Counted from the first letter of the stretch, positions 1-7,710 are shown. The stretch: 64,000 nucleotides of DNA from Pseudalkalibacillus sp052246725 (GCA_052246725.1 JBQQCL010000011.1), one strand, 5' to 3'. Notes: generated by a model not told the origin, from the letters alone. Program-made: numbers and translations.

Positions 1-1
1 A

Positions 2-343
2 CCTATTGTAAGAGAATATGTTAATGATGAAGAGTTGAAGAATGATGTGAAAGACTTGCAAAACCGAGGATTAAATAAAGACGATGTGTATGTAATCTCC
101 CATGATGATGACCGAACAAACAGGGTAGCTGGCAGTGCAGATGCCAACACGGTCGGAGTTAAAGAAATGGGGCTCGATACTGCTGTCGGAAATATATTTA
201 ATAAGAAGGGTGACGAGTTGCGAGCGAAGTTCAAAGAAATGGGCTTATCACAACAAGAGGCTGATGAATATGAGGAAAGACTTGATGAAGGAAAAATCCT
301 CATGTTAGTGACAGATCACGAAAAGGTACAAGATTGGGTTTAA
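2..343 (+). CDS. General stress protein 17M-like (YflT family), 5'-truncated by window edge
   Basis: The reading frame is open from base 2, with no start codon that fits the family, so the N-terminus lies outside the window. The visible part (about 114 codons) begins PIVREYVNDEE and carries the pattern of the 17M/YflT general stress family: a regulatory-type alpha/beta half (LQNRGLNKDDVYVISHD), then a Gly/Ala-poor acidic second half ending in KILMLVTD. Members are small soluble cytoplasmic proteins of unknown biochemical role, usually in the SigB stress regulon. An internal ATG at 35 is possible but would remove the conserved first beta strand. A rho-independent terminator follows at 362-394. 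Confidence 0.75.
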   Translation, partial: PIVREYVNDEELKNDVKDLQNRGLNKDDVYVISHDDDRTNRVAGSADANTVGVKEMGLDTAVGNIFNKKGDELRAKFKEMGLSQQEADEYEERLDEGKILMLVTDHEKVQDWV

Positions 344-361
344 GTTACGTTTATAGTTAAG

Positions 362-394
362 AGGCTGCTCCGAAATGGACAGCTTCTTTTTCTT
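362..394 (+). terminator. Terminator of the stress-protein gene
   Basis: Stem AGGCTG (362-367) pairs with CAGCTT (380-385), with an inner TCC/GGA helix, followed by a T-rich run. It lies 19 bases after the stop codon at 343. Confidence 0.6.
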
Positions 395-409
395 TGCTCT
401 ATTTTTTGA

Positions 410-728
410 GGCTGTTTTCGCAATCTTTGTTGCTCTTGAAAGTCGTTGATTTCCGCTCCAGGATGCTCGCTTTCCGCGGGGCGTGCGGTGAGCCCACTCG
501 TCGCCTTGCGACCTAGGAGTCTCCTTTTCAAGGAAGCATTTGTGCTCCTGCGACTACAAAAAAGTCCTGTCGAAGCGAGCTTCCTCGTCGCATGCCTTGC
601 GAGGAGATTATTCATGTAGTGGGCACGCTGATCCCGCAGGAGTCTCGCACCTTGCTCTCCAATCAACTTGCACAAGGTGAGTTTTTAAAAATAACTCAAA
701 AGCAACAATCTTTTAGAAAAGAGTCTTT
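410..728 (+). repeat. Long intergenic repeat LR, copy A (no 89-bp insert, no 60-bp module)
   Basis: This is the simplest of six copies of a long dispersed repeat. It runs from GGCTGTTTTCGCAA through TTCCGCTCCAGGATGCTCGC to the AAAAGAGTCTTT end. It is full of internal inverted segments such as CTCGTCGC and GCGAGGAG. Compared with copies B, C, E and F it lacks the 89-bp short element (junction at TTG/AAAGTCG, about 438). Compared with B, D and E it lacks the 60-bp module after GCAGGA. It fills the space between the stress-protein gene and the CheX-like gene. ORFs across it are not conserved between copies. Confidence 0.85.
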
Positions 729-741
729 AAAATTCATCCCT

Positions 742-1197
742 TTAATATATTGCAAAAACGATGGTCAGTTCTTCTGTATCAAACTTCAATGGTAACAATA
801 TGAGTTTCGCAGCATCCGTAATAGAAACTTCGTTTACCATTCGAGGGGTTGTGATGTCGACCGTAATGTCTGCACTCGCTAACTGTGTGGCAATATTGCC
901 TGCGAGGATATTACCCAACTCCCCGATGAAAGAATCAAGCATCTCGCCTTCAAATGGCATCCCATACATCTGATTCCCGCATTCTCCAAAAAACGTTTTT
1001 GATGCAAGGAAAAGGAGTGAACCATTGATCTCTTTTTCAAGACCTATGATGACACCTGCTTGTTGTGGGTCCTTATGTTCGAATTTGATTTCGCTTTGAG
1101 GCTTCCCCATTTCGTATTCCATAGGTACGACCGTCTTTATGACCTCGATTGCCCCATTCAGTAAATTCGTGATATGTTGTGTTGTTGCCAGCGTCAT
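742..1197 (-). CDS. CheX-type chemotaxis phosphatase
   Basis: A 151-residue soluble protein of the CheC/CheX/FliY phosphatase group. These enzymes remove phosphate from CheY-P and so reset flagellar switching. The signature helix EMLDSFIGELGNILAGN is present near residues 85-101; Glu93 and Asn96 fit the catalytic ExxN pair. There is one such motif, as in CheX, rather than the two of CheC. Its length matches CheX (about 150-155). No other chemotaxis genes are nearby, so the role rests on family resemblance. It stands alone between repeat copy A and the FrnE-like gene. Confidence 0.8.
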   Translation of the reverse strand: MTLATTQHITNLLNGAIEVIKTVVPMEYEMGKPQSEIKFEHKDPQQAGVIIGLEKEINGSLLFLASKTFFGECGNQMYGMPFEGEMLDSFIGELGNILAGNIATQLASADITVDITTPRMVNEVSITDAAKLILLPLKFDTEELTIVFAIY

Positions 1198-1279
1198 CTG
1201 CCCAAACCCCCAAAGCGAATGATTTCCCTTTATATCGGCTTTTTTCTTTTAAGTTAAAGGAAATTGATTGAATCTCTGT

Positions 1280-1369
1280 AAAGAAAACTCGGGCTTTGCC
1301 AAGCCTTAGCGCAGGCTGAGCCTTAGTTGCCTTTATATTGAAGAAAGTATTTTTACTTTCTTTAAATGC
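1280..1369 (-). repeat. Short repeat SR (~89 bp), solo copy a
   Basis: This copy begins TAAAGAAAACTCGGGC and ends CTTTCTTTAAATG, so its ends are short inverted repeats (TAAAGAAA / TTTCTTTA). It contains two predicted hairpins: a GC-rich one around GGGCTTTGCCAAGCC, and an AT-rich one AAGAAAGTAT/ACTTTCTT (here with a T-rich loop). It lies 3' of the FrnE-like gene, just past its terminator. The strand is given relative to the orientation inside long repeat copies B, E and F. Confidence 0.8.
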
Positions 1370-1374
1370 AATAA

Positions 1375-1401
1375 AAAACTACTGAACGAGTCAGTAGTTT
1401 T
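1375..1401 (-). terminator. Terminator of the FrnE-like gene
   Basis: The perfect stem AAAACTACTGA/TCAGTAGTTTT with loop ACGAG abuts the stop codon at 1401. A T-rich run follows on the minus strand. Confidence 0.75.
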
Positions 1402-2042
1402 CAACAGCCATCAACGTCACAGGATGTTCCTTCAAATGCATCGGAGTTGCTGTTCAAGTTATTCAGTTCTTCCTCTATGATTTCTGAAAGTCGCTCTGCA
1501 GGATATAACCCTTGGAGTTTCCGGTCACCAATGAAAAATGTGGGGACTGCTCTGATATCCTTCTTTACTGCTGTCCTTAACGCTTCCTGATGCTTTTCCT
1601 TATATTTTCTCGATTCAAGCGATTTGCGATATTCCGTACCATCCAAGCCAACTTCTTCAGCAAGATCGACCAGGACATCTATCTGACCAATATCTTTTCC
1701 TTCCACAAAAAATGCCTTTAAAATTCTATGATTGTACTCGTTTGCTTTTCCCTGTTCCTTCGCATATTGAAATCCCTCAAATGGCAAGTGAGTTCTTGGT
1801 TGAACTGGCGGAAGGTTCATCTTTACGCCTAATTTTTGAGAAAGTGGTTTGACCGATTGATGCCAGGCATTTCGAATATAGTCCGAATCGGGATCAAGCG
1901 TTGGTGCCGGGTCTGGCCGCAGCTCGAACGGCATCCACTCTACTTCAACATCCTTACCTTCCATCGCTTCTGCTAGCGGAACCTCCGCTAAATAACAGAA
2001 CGGTCATACATAATCAGAATAAATTTCTATTTTTAACGTCAT
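1401..2042 (-). CDS. FrnE/DsbA-family thiol oxidoreductase with in-frame UGA at the first CxxC cysteine (candidate selenoprotein)
   Basis: The start is ATG at 2042, supported by AAGGAGG six bases upstream. Translation gives MTLKIEIYSDYV, then UGA (codon 13, 2006-2004), then PFCYLAEVPLAEAMEGKDVEVEW and an uninterrupted frame to 1401 (213 residues with the UGA read through). The family (DSBA-like thioredoxin fold, FrnE type) has CPFC at exactly this point, so UGA replaces the first, nucleophilic Cys. A perfect 7-bp hairpin with loop GGU lies 13 nt after the UGA (1974-1990). An ATG-initiated protein from 1964 (187 residues) would lack the first beta strand and the active site. What is seen: the UGA, the ribosome site and the hairpin. 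What is inferred: selenocysteine insertion. A recent TGC/TGT to TGA nonsense mutation is the main alternative. The C-terminus carries a further cysteine pair (SCDVDGC). Confidence 0.75.
1974..1990 (-). promoter_or_regulatory. Candidate bacterial SECIS hairpin
   Basis: On the minus-strand mRNA, UAGCGGA and UCCGCUA pair perfectly around a GGU loop. If the A-U closing pair opens, the loop is AGGUU. The loop starts 20 nt after the UGA (19 nt if open). This is within the 16-37 nt spacing and 4-16 bp upper-stem rules published for bacterial SECIS elements, with G in the first two loop positions. The stem lies inside codons for LAEVPLA, so part of the pairing could be chance. Confidence 0.5.
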
Positions 2043-2077
2043 AATGGTCCTCCTTGCATGATGATAACTTTACCTCT

Positions 2078-2166
2078 AAAGAAAACTCGGGCTTTGCCAA
2101 GCTTTAGCACAGGCTGAGCCTTAGTTACCCTTATATTGAAGAAAGTATTTATACTTTCCTTAGGTG
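2078..2166 (-). repeat. Short repeat SR, solo copy b
   Basis: Same element as at 1280-1369 with about 10% differences (GCTTTAGCACAGGCT, TTTCCTTAGG at the right end). It lies between the 5' end of the FrnE-like gene and the wrbA-like gene, so the FrnE promoter must lie within or just beside it. Confidence 0.75.
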
Positions 2167-2171
2167 AGAAG

Positions 2172-2200
2172 AAGGATTGACCTCCACTCGGTCAATCCTT
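2172..2200 (-). terminator. Terminator of the wrbA-like gene
   Basis: Stem AAGGATTGAC/GTCAATCCTT with a 9-base loop, seven bases past the stop codon at 2207, followed by a short U-containing tail. Confidence 0.7.
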
Positions 2201-2206
2201 CCCAAA

Positions 2207-2836
2207 TTATCGTAGTGGTTTTAGCGCTTTTGAAACTTTAGCCACTCGTTCCCCAAGACGTCCTGCCATGACAAGGTCAACTTCCTTCGGCTGTTCTCCA
2301 CCTTGTGGTCCCGCAATCGTCGATGCAGAATAAGGGGATCCCCCATTTGCCTCTGCAGTCAACTGTTCTGGGTTTTCACCATATGGTAACCCAACATAGA
2401 TTAACCCGAAATGCATGAATGGCACGAAAGATGTGAGGGCTGTCGCTTCTTGACCACCATGGACGGACCCTGTGCTAGTGAACACAGCCGTCGCCTTACC
2501 CTCAAGTTCACCGTTCATCCACAATCCACCAGCTGAATCGAGATATTGTTTCATTTGTGCAGGCATCGATCCATAACGTGTCGGGATTCCCCAAATGATT
2601 CCGTCAGCCCACCGCAAGTCGTCATGAGTCGCTTCTGGTACGTCAGACTGAATTTCTTGCGCCTTCACGTAATACTCTTGGGAAGACATCGCATCCTTCA
2701 CTTCCGCAAATTCCTTCACCCGAACAAGCTTCACTTCAGTATCCTCTACTCGACTTGCTCCTTCTGCTACCGCTTGAGCCATTTGGTAGATATGTCCGTA
2801 AGCACTGTAATAAGGAATCAAAATTTTCGTTGCCAT
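2207..2836 (-). CDS. wrbA: NAD(P)H:quinone oxidoreductase, WrbA type
   Basis: A 209-residue flavodoxin-fold protein that would reduce quinones by two electrons using FMN and NAD(P)H, avoiding semiquinone formation. The FMN phosphate loop is YYSAYGHIYQMA at residues 9-20. The isoalloxazine loop PTRYGSMPAQMKQYLDSAGGLW is near 85-106. VFTSTGSVHGGQE is also characteristic of the family. The start is set by GAGGAGTGATG upstream of 2836. A palindrome matching the MhqR operator lies about 92 bases upstream (2928-2949). With the MarR gene upstream on the same strand, this points to induction by quinones and related electrophiles. Confidence 0.9.
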   Translation of the reverse strand: MATKILIPYYSAYGHIYQMAQAVAEGASRVEDTEVKLVRVKEFAEVKDAMSSQEYYVKAQEIQSDVPEATHDDLRWADGIIWGIPTRYGSMPAQMKQYLDSAGGLWMNGELEGKATAVFTSTGSVHGGQEATALTSFVPFMHFGLIYVGLPYGENPEQLTAEANGGSPYSASTIAGPQGGEQPKEVDLVMAGRLGERVAKVSKALKPLR

Positions 2837-2927
2837 TTAAACATCACTCCTCTAAAATTTCGTCTGTTTATAAATTCCCATACCTGATTGAATTTAATCG
2901 TATTTCGATAAAAATGTACTAGTTTCA

Positions 2928-2949
2928 TATATCTTGAATTCGAGATATA
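2928..2949. promoter_or_regulatory. MhqR-like operator upstream of wrbA
   Basis: A 22-bp inverted repeat built on ATCTtGAATTCGAGAT, centred on GAATTC, with one mismatched pair. It shares its core with the perfect palindrome in front of the marR gene (3441-3464). Confidence 0.75.
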
Positions 2950-2954
2950 GGTCG

Positions 2955-2981
2955 TAAAGAAAACCTGGCAAAGCCAAGCTA
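2955..2981 (-). repeat. Truncated short repeat SR, copy c
   Basis: Only the left end of the 89-bp element remains (TAAAGAAAACCTGGC, then AAAGCCAAGC). It lies directly 3' of the MarR gene stop, and its GGC/GCC-type hairpin may serve as part of that gene's end. Confidence 0.55.
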
Positions 2982-2985
2982 AAAA

Positions 2986-3417
2986 TCAATTCCTTCCCGC
3001 TGCGTACTTCCCTAGCTCTTTCAACAACCGGATCGCCTCTGTTTTTTCGTCCTCCGTAATACCGCTTAAAGCTTGCTTTAACACTTCTTCATGTGAAGGG
3101 AAAATGTCTTCCATCAACGTCTTTCCTTTTTCCGTCAAAAAAGCGTATGTGATTCGTCGATCCTTTTCACATGCTTTTCTTTCTAAGTATCCTTTTTCCT
3201 CTAACTTATCGACGACGTACGTAATACTTCCACTTGCTAATAAAATTTTTCCGCCGATTTTTTGTAAAGGATGTGGTCCTTTATGGTAAAGAAGTTCAAG
3301 TACACCGAATTCAGTCAAGTTCAGACCAAACCTTTGTATATCTTTTCGAGCCACCTCCATAATTGATTGATATGCGCGGGAAAGTACAACGAATAATTCC
3401 AATGATGAATCTTTCAT
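2986..3417 (-). CDS. mhqR: MarR-family repressor, MhqR-like
   Basis: A 143-residue winged-helix regulator. It has the MarR core with the recognition region KILLASGSITYVVDKLEEKGYLERK (about residues 57-81) and the wing CEKDRRITYAFLTEKG. Sequence pattern and length match MhqR of Bacillus, which represses quinone and azo-compound detoxification genes. A perfect 24-bp palindrome (3441-3464) with core ATCTCGAATTCGAGAT, the known MhqR-type operator, sits just upstream. This implies autoregulation; a near-copy precedes wrbA, the likely main target. The assignment to MhqR rests on the operator as much as on the protein. Confidence 0.85.
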   Translation of the reverse strand: MKDSSLELFVVLSRAYQSIMEVARKDIQRFGLNLTEFGVLELLYHKGPHPLQKIGGKILLASGSITYVVDKLEEKGYLERKACEKDRRITYAFLTEKGKTLMEDIFPSHEEVLKQALSGITEDEKTEAIRLLKELGKYAAGRN

Positions 3418-3440
3418 ATGTGCTAGATCTCCTTTTGAGA

Positions 3441-3464
3441 AATTATCTCGAATTCGAGATAATT
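3441..3464. promoter_or_regulatory. Perfect 24-bp palindromic operator of the MhqR-like repressor
   Basis: The sequence equals its own reverse complement over 24 bases, with core ATCTCGAATTCGAGAT. It lies 24 bases before the marR start codon, where binding would block the gene's own promoter or initiation region. Confidence 0.85.
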
Positions 3465-3590
3465 ATAACGTTCTTCTTTTTGTCCTGTCAAAATATATGA
3501 CACTTTTTTTACCCTCGGTCAGGTAAAGTATTTTATTGGTTTGAAAAATTTTTAACAGATACGAATAATAGATACGAGTCTCTTAAATAA

Positions 3591-3620
3591 AGAGGGAGAG
3601 CTTTAATTAAGCCCCTCCCT
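3591..3620 (-). terminator. Terminator of the TRAP operon
   Basis: Stem AGGGAG...CTCCCT with inner GCTT/AAGC around TAATT. On the minus strand it is followed by a U-rich stretch, 10 bases past the permease stop. Confidence 0.75.
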
Positions 3621-3629
3621 ATTTTAAAC

Positions 3630-5630
3630 TTATGCACCTGCTGATTGTGGTTTCTGCTCAGATTCATTGAACTTGATAAAATACTGCAATGCGAAAAGTC
3701 CAAGGAAGACTGCAAGTCCAAGCAAATCTGTAAAGCCTTCAGGATAAATCAGCATGATACCTGCACCAAGAGAGAGGATGCGTTCAACCCAATGTGTTTT
3801 CCTCATCCAATAACCGATCATCGCTGCTCCAATCGCAATCATACCTAAAACGGATGTGAAGACGATCCATAGGGTCTGATCCCACGTCGTATCGATCATC
3901 ATCAACTCAGGGGAGTAGACGAATATATATGGAATAATGAATGCGGCGATGGCCAGTTTTGCCGAATTCACCCCGGTCCTGAGCGGCTCTCCGCCAGAGA
4001 CCCCCGCAGCTGCGAAGGCAGCCAGAGCTACCGGTGGTGTAATGTCCGCTATGATACCAAAGTAGAAGACGAACATGTGGGCAGACAATTCAGGAATATT
4101 CAGGGCTAACAATGCTGGTGCAGCAATTGTCGCCGTAATAACATAGTTTGCGGTCGTCGGTGATCCCATACCCAGGATGATCGAGGCTACCATCGTAAAG
4201 AATAGGGTAAAGAACAGGATACCGTTCGACAGGTCGATCAGACCACCTGCCATTTTAAGCCCCAGACCTGTCAGGGTTACGACCCCGACAATGATCCCGG
4301 CACAGGCTGTTGCGGTCGCGACGCCGATCGCAGTACGGGCACCGTTGATCAATGCTTCTGCATAATCCTTCGGTCCCATCCTGGTATCCTTATTGATCGC
4401 TCCGACCACGATACACGAGACGATCGACCAGAGAGCTGCACTTGTGACGCTCCTCCCTGACATCAGTAAAATGACAACGACGAAAATAGGTGCTAAAAGG
4501 TAGATCTTTTTCAATACTTCTTTCCTGTCAGGCATTTCCTCTTTACTCAGACCCCTCAAACCGATTTTCTTCGCCTGGAAATGGGTCATGATCCAAATTC
4601 CCGTAAAATAGAGCAAAGCTGGGATCGCAGCTGCTTTCGCAATTTCCCAGTACGTGATACCTCCACCGATGAATTCGACCATCAGAAATGCTGCAGCTCC
4701 CATGATCGGTGGCATCAATTGTCCTCCGGTAGATGCAGCGGCTTCTACAGCTCCAGCGAAATCCTTCCGATAACCGAGCTTTTTCATCATCGGGATTGTA
4801 AATGATCCTGAAGTTACGACATTTGCGACAGAGCTTCCAGAAATCGTCCCTTGAAGCGCACTCGAGAAAATTGCAACCTTCGCTGGTCCTCCGGTACGTC
4901 TCCCCGTCAAAGCAACTGCCAGATCATTGAAGTATTGACCCACACCGGTTTTCATTAAAAACGCTCCGAATAGTAAGAACAGGAAGATGAACGTGGATGA
5001 AACTTTCAAAGGTGTTCCAAGAATTCCTTCGGTCGTAAAGAACATTGTACGGATGATCCGTTCGATTCCGATCCCCCGATGTTGTAAGAAACCTGGCATG
5101 ATCGGTCCTAAATAAGCATAAGACAAAAAGACCACCGCAATAATCGTAATCGGAAGCCCGACTACCCTACGTGTCGCTTCTAGTACGAGTACAATCGCAA
5201 GGACTCCTACTAGGAGGTCCATCGTTTCAAGTCGTCCGACCCGCTGGACGAGTTCATTGATATTGAATGGCCAATAGAGCCCTACAACTACACTCAATGA
5301 GGCCAGCAATCCATCTAGCCATGTGATCTGGAATTTCCGTTTCGCATCCTTCGCCTTTTTCTTTTTAGACGCGGGAAACAGTAAGAAAGCTAGAGACAGA
5401 GCAAACCCTAAGTGGATGGAACGGTGTACCTGTGGTGAAAAGCGATCAAGGGTAGACGTATATAATTGGTATAAAGAAAAACTTAATAGAAGTATCGTGA
5501 CAATCCAGCCCAGAATTCCTGTCAATCTACGAAAACCGGCTTCAGGATCGTATTTCGCCATCATTTGCTCTAATTCTTCATCTGTAACCTGCTGGTCTTT
5601 TTTCAGACCTTTTTCATCCAAAAATCTCAT
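3630..5630 (-). CDS. TRAP transporter fused permease (DctQM type, TAXI system)
   Basis: A 666-residue membrane protein in which the small (4-TM, Q) and large (12-TM, M) subunits of a tripartite ATP-independent periplasmic-type transporter are fused, as usual for TAXI systems. Residues about 35-190 form the Q-like part after a charged N-terminus (KKDQQVTDEELEQMMAKYDPEAGFRR). The M part contains glycine-rich re-entrant motifs such as SALQGTISGSSVANVVTSG and GMGSPTTANYVI. It uses an ion gradient to import an organic anion delivered by the TAXI receptor encoded upstream; the substrate cannot be read from sequence. It overlaps the upstream DUF1850 gene by 17 bases, so the two are translationally coupled. 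Confidence 0.92.
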   Translation of the reverse strand: MRFLDEKGLKKDQQVTDEELEQMMAKYDPEAGFRRLTGILGWIVTILLLSFSLYQLYTSTLDRFSPQVHRSIHLGFALSLAFLLFPASKKKKAKDAKRKFQITWLDGLLASLSVVVGLYWPFNINELVQRVGRLETMDLLVGVLAIVLVLEATRRVVGLPITIIAVVFLSYAYLGPIMPGFLQHRGIGIERIIRTMFFTTEGILGTPLKVSSTFIFLFLLFGAFLMKTGVGQYFNDLAVALTGRRTGGPAKVAIFSSALQGTISGSSVANVVTSGSFTIPMMKKLGYRKDFAGAVEAAASTGGQLMPPIMGAAAFLMVEFIGGGITYWEIAKAAAIPALLYFTGIWIMTHFQAKKIGLRGLSKEEMPDRKEVLKKIYLLAPIFVVVILLMSGRSVTSAALWSIVSCIVVGAINKDTRMGPKDYAEALINGARTAIGVATATACAGIIVGVVTLTGLGLKMAGGLIDLSNGILFFTLFFTMVASIILGMGSPTTANYVITATIAAPALLALNIPELSAHMFVFYFGIIADITPPVALAAFAAAGVSGGEPLRTGVNSAKLAIAAFIIPYIFVYSPELMMIDTTWDQTLWIVFTSVLGMIAIGAAMIGYWMRKTHWVERILSLGAGIMLIYPEGFTDLLGLAVFLGLFALQYFIKFNESEQKPQSAGA

Positions 5631-6141
5631 CTCCTTTCAGCCGTTGCCATAAATTCATAGGTTGAACCTTCAAACGGATCCAGCTGCCTGGTTCAACAAC
5701 CAGATCCAAAGGGAACTCATCATTGTTTAAGATTAATGTATGATTTGCAATGATTTGACCGATTCGAACGTCGATATAAGGAAAAATCCTATTCATATTA
5801 GTAATGTAATAGGTCCCGTCCTTTTCAACGAACTTTTCCTCACCCGTAGCATTAGAAGGCATGCCGATGGCAAAGTTTTCATAGGCTAGTTCTGTTTGGA
5901 CGATTTCTTCGTTTTCATTGATTTTATAAGTTTCCTTTACGGGTGTATGATGGACTGAGTGTGTGTATTGAATGTGAAAACGAGCATTCTCGTCCACCTT
6001 CACATACGCAATGACCTTCCCGCTATTTTCAAAAGATATGGCTAATACTTTTCCATAAGGTATAAACACTATTAAAATAAGCCCGATCACAATAATCAAG
6101 CTGCTCAAAATCTTCATATATTTTTTCATCATCCAACACAT
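5614..6141 (-). CDS. DUF1850 protein of the TAXI-TRAP operon
   Basis: About 171-175 residues, with one N-terminal membrane anchor (ILSSLIIVIGLILIVFIPYG) and an extracellular beta-rich domain. The motif FHIQYTHSVHHTPVKETYKI is typical of DUF1850, which is found almost only beside TAXI TRAP permeases. Its function is unknown. It may help couple the receptor to the permease, but that is inference from gene order. ATGs at 6141, 6132 and 6129 are all possible and none has a strong ribosome site. Low initiation here fits its position after a large intercistronic hairpin (6167-6245). Confidence 0.82.
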   Translation of the reverse strand: MCWMMKKYMKILSSLIIVIGLILIVFIPYGKVLAISFENSGKVIAYVKVDENARFHIQYTHSVHHTPVKETYKINENEEIVQTELAYENFAIGMPSNATGEEKFVEKDGTYYITNMNRIFPYIDVRIGQIIANHTLILNNDEFPLDLVVEPGSWIRLKVQPMNLWQRLKGDEIFG

Positions 6142-6166
6142 CCGGACAGAGCCAATGATATAAGGA

Positions 6167-6245
6167 AGGCTGACTCAATTCGTATGTGACGTTTTCCAAC
6201 TAAACAAGAGATGGAAAGGTGTCACTTCAGTTTTTGAGCCAGCCT
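6167..6245 (-). promoter_or_regulatory. Large intercistronic hairpin between the TAXI receptor and DUF1850/permease genes
   Basis: The outer arms AGGCTGACTCAA (6167-6178) and TTGAGCCAGCCT (6234-6245) pair over 12 bp with one G-U. An inner helix joins GTGAC plus TTTTCCA to TGGAAA plus GTCAC. There is no long U-tract after it in the direction of transcription. It is more likely an mRNA 3'-end protector or partial terminator that makes the receptor more abundant than the permease. Confidence 0.55.
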
Positions 6246-6263
6246 CATTCACTCATTAGGTTC

Positions 6264-7229
6264 TTATTTCAAGCCTTCTTCTTTAAAGTATTTCTCTGCA
6301 CCAGGGTGAAGATCGATTCCGACACCATTAAGGGCTTTTTCTGGGCTGATCAATTCGCCTTTTGCATGCTTGACACCATCAACGTTGTCAAAGAATGCTT
6401 TTGTCAAATTATAAACTGCATCCTCACTCAAATCTGCACGAGCTACAAGCATCGCCAATACAGCTACTGTCTCTACATCTTCTTCAAGGCCGTATGTCCC
6501 TGCAGGGATCGTGTCCTCAGCATAGAACGGATACTTATCGCTAAGTTCTTTTGCTTTGTCAGCAGCAACTGGCACAATACGAACCGGTTTTTGAGCTGAA
6601 AGTCCTTCAACTGCACCTGTCGGTGCTCCAGATGTGATGAATGCAGCATCAATATCGCCATCCTGTATGAGTTCTGTTGATTCATCAAAAGCCAGGTTTT
6701 CGACTTCGATGTCATCAAGAGTCAGTCCATGGATTTCAAGGATCTGTTTTGCATTTTCTGCTGTTCCACTTCCGACATCTCCGATCGAGACCCTTTTCCC
6801 TTTAAGATCTTCCACAGACTCGATGTCACTATCTTTCAAAACCACGATTTGAATCGTTTCAGGGTACAATGTACCAATAGCTTGTACATTATCAGTTGCA
6901 GCATCTTCGAACATCAACTTCCCATCGACTGCATAACTAGCAATGTCCGTTTGAGTGAATGCTAGATCTGCTTCCCCATCTTGAAGCGTTTGCATATTTT
7001 CTACTGAAGCACCAGAAGCCTGTGCTGATACTGTTTTCTCTGTGTTGTCAGACATGATGGTTGCGATTTCCCCGCCAAGTGGATAATATGTACCACCCGT
7101 ACCACCTGTCAGCATGCTGATTTCTTCTGGATCAGCGTCTGCTCCGCCGCCAAGTGAACCGCACCCTGTCATTACCATTGCAATAGCTAGTAAGCTAGCA
7201 ATAACAAGTGAGAGTTTTCTAAACTTCAT
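6264..7229 (-). CDS. TAXI-family TRAP transporter substrate-binding lipoprotein
   Basis: A 321-residue receptor. The start is ATG at 7229 (MKFRKLSLVIAS) because AAGGGGG lies just upstream; the longer frame adds 11 residues without a ribosome site. A lipoprotein signal ends in the lipobox MTGC, so the mature protein is tethered outside the membrane. The TAXI signature is visible: SMLTGGTGGTYYPLGG near the N-terminus and DIDAAFITSGAPTGAV in the middle. It binds the substrate and delivers it to the fused permease. It is first in the operon, ahead of DUF1850 and the permease. TAXI receptors are known for small carboxylates and amino acids; which one applies here is unknown. Confidence 0.93.
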   Translation of the reverse strand: MKFRKLSLVIASLLAIAMVMTGCGSLGGGADADPEEISMLTGGTGGTYYPLGGEIATIMSDNTEKTVSAQASGASVENMQTLQDGEADLAFTQTDIASYAVDGKLMFEDAATDNVQAIGTLYPETIQIVVLKDSDIESVEDLKGKRVSIGDVGSGTAENAKQILEIHGLTLDDIEVENLAFDESTELIQDGDIDAAFITSGAPTGAVEGLSAQKPVRIVPVAADKAKELSDKYPFYAEDTIPAGTYGLEEDVETVAVLAMLVARADLSEDAVYNLTKAFFDNVDGVKHAKGELISPEKALNGVGIDLHPGAEKYFKEEGLK

Positions 7230-7314
7230 ATATAAAATCCCCCTTTTCGAATGTATAATCATACTTATTTTACCATAGTAAATAGTACAAGAGTAGGAAA
7301 AATTTTAATATTTT

Positions 7315-7710
7315 TCAATCCTTTGAATTTTTAGATAGTTTTAAATTCCAATCAATTAGCAGAGGGCGTTGCCGTATGGTTACTTTTGGAAAAACAAATG
7401 TCCAGGGCATTGAAGCATTGGAAGGGACGACAACCTGAGAGAACTCAAAACGGGATGAAGCGACAACTCCTCTTTCTTTTTCATAATAATCGATGAGGAT
7501 GCCGTCCGCTTCAAACGTTTCTGTTGTACCATTTTGGATGAGGACCATTGCTAACAATGATCCATGATGATTCATTGCAGCTCGGATTGGTGTCCATGTC
7601 AGTTTCCCTTCCTGTATGGGTGATTTCTTATGTAACTGTTCGATTTTATTTCGGTCTTGGATTGCAATCGCCTTTTCCCAAGATGGTTCGAAAATCAATT
7701 TATCCGCCAT
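7315..7710 (-). CDS. SLAP-domain protein (S-layer/accessory Sec-associated)
   Basis: A 131-residue protein. The start is ATG at 7710 (MADKLIFEPSWEKA), preceded by GAAAGGACAGACAGG; the longer frame runs into repeat copy B and is not credible. The domain has the pattern of SLAP proteins: TPIRAAMNHHGSLLAMVLIQNGT in the middle and VVPSNASMPWTFVFPK near the C-terminus. In Bacillaceae these are annotated with the accessory SecA2/S-layer assembly system. No signal peptide or transmembrane segment is present. Its job is unknown; no secA2 or S-layer gene lies nearby. Confidence 0.7.
   Translation of the reverse strand: MADKLIFEPSWEKAIAIQDRNKIEQLHKKSPIQEGKLTWTPIRAAMNHHGSLLAMVLIQNGTTETFEADGILIDYYEKERGVVASSRFEFSQVVVPSNASMPWTFVFPKVTIRQRPLLIDWNLKLSKNSKD

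Noticed and set aside
1401..1964. Short version of the FrnE-like gene starting at ATG 1964
   Set aside because: It would lack the first beta strand and the CxxC active site, and it has no ribosome site, whereas ATG 2042 has an ideal one.
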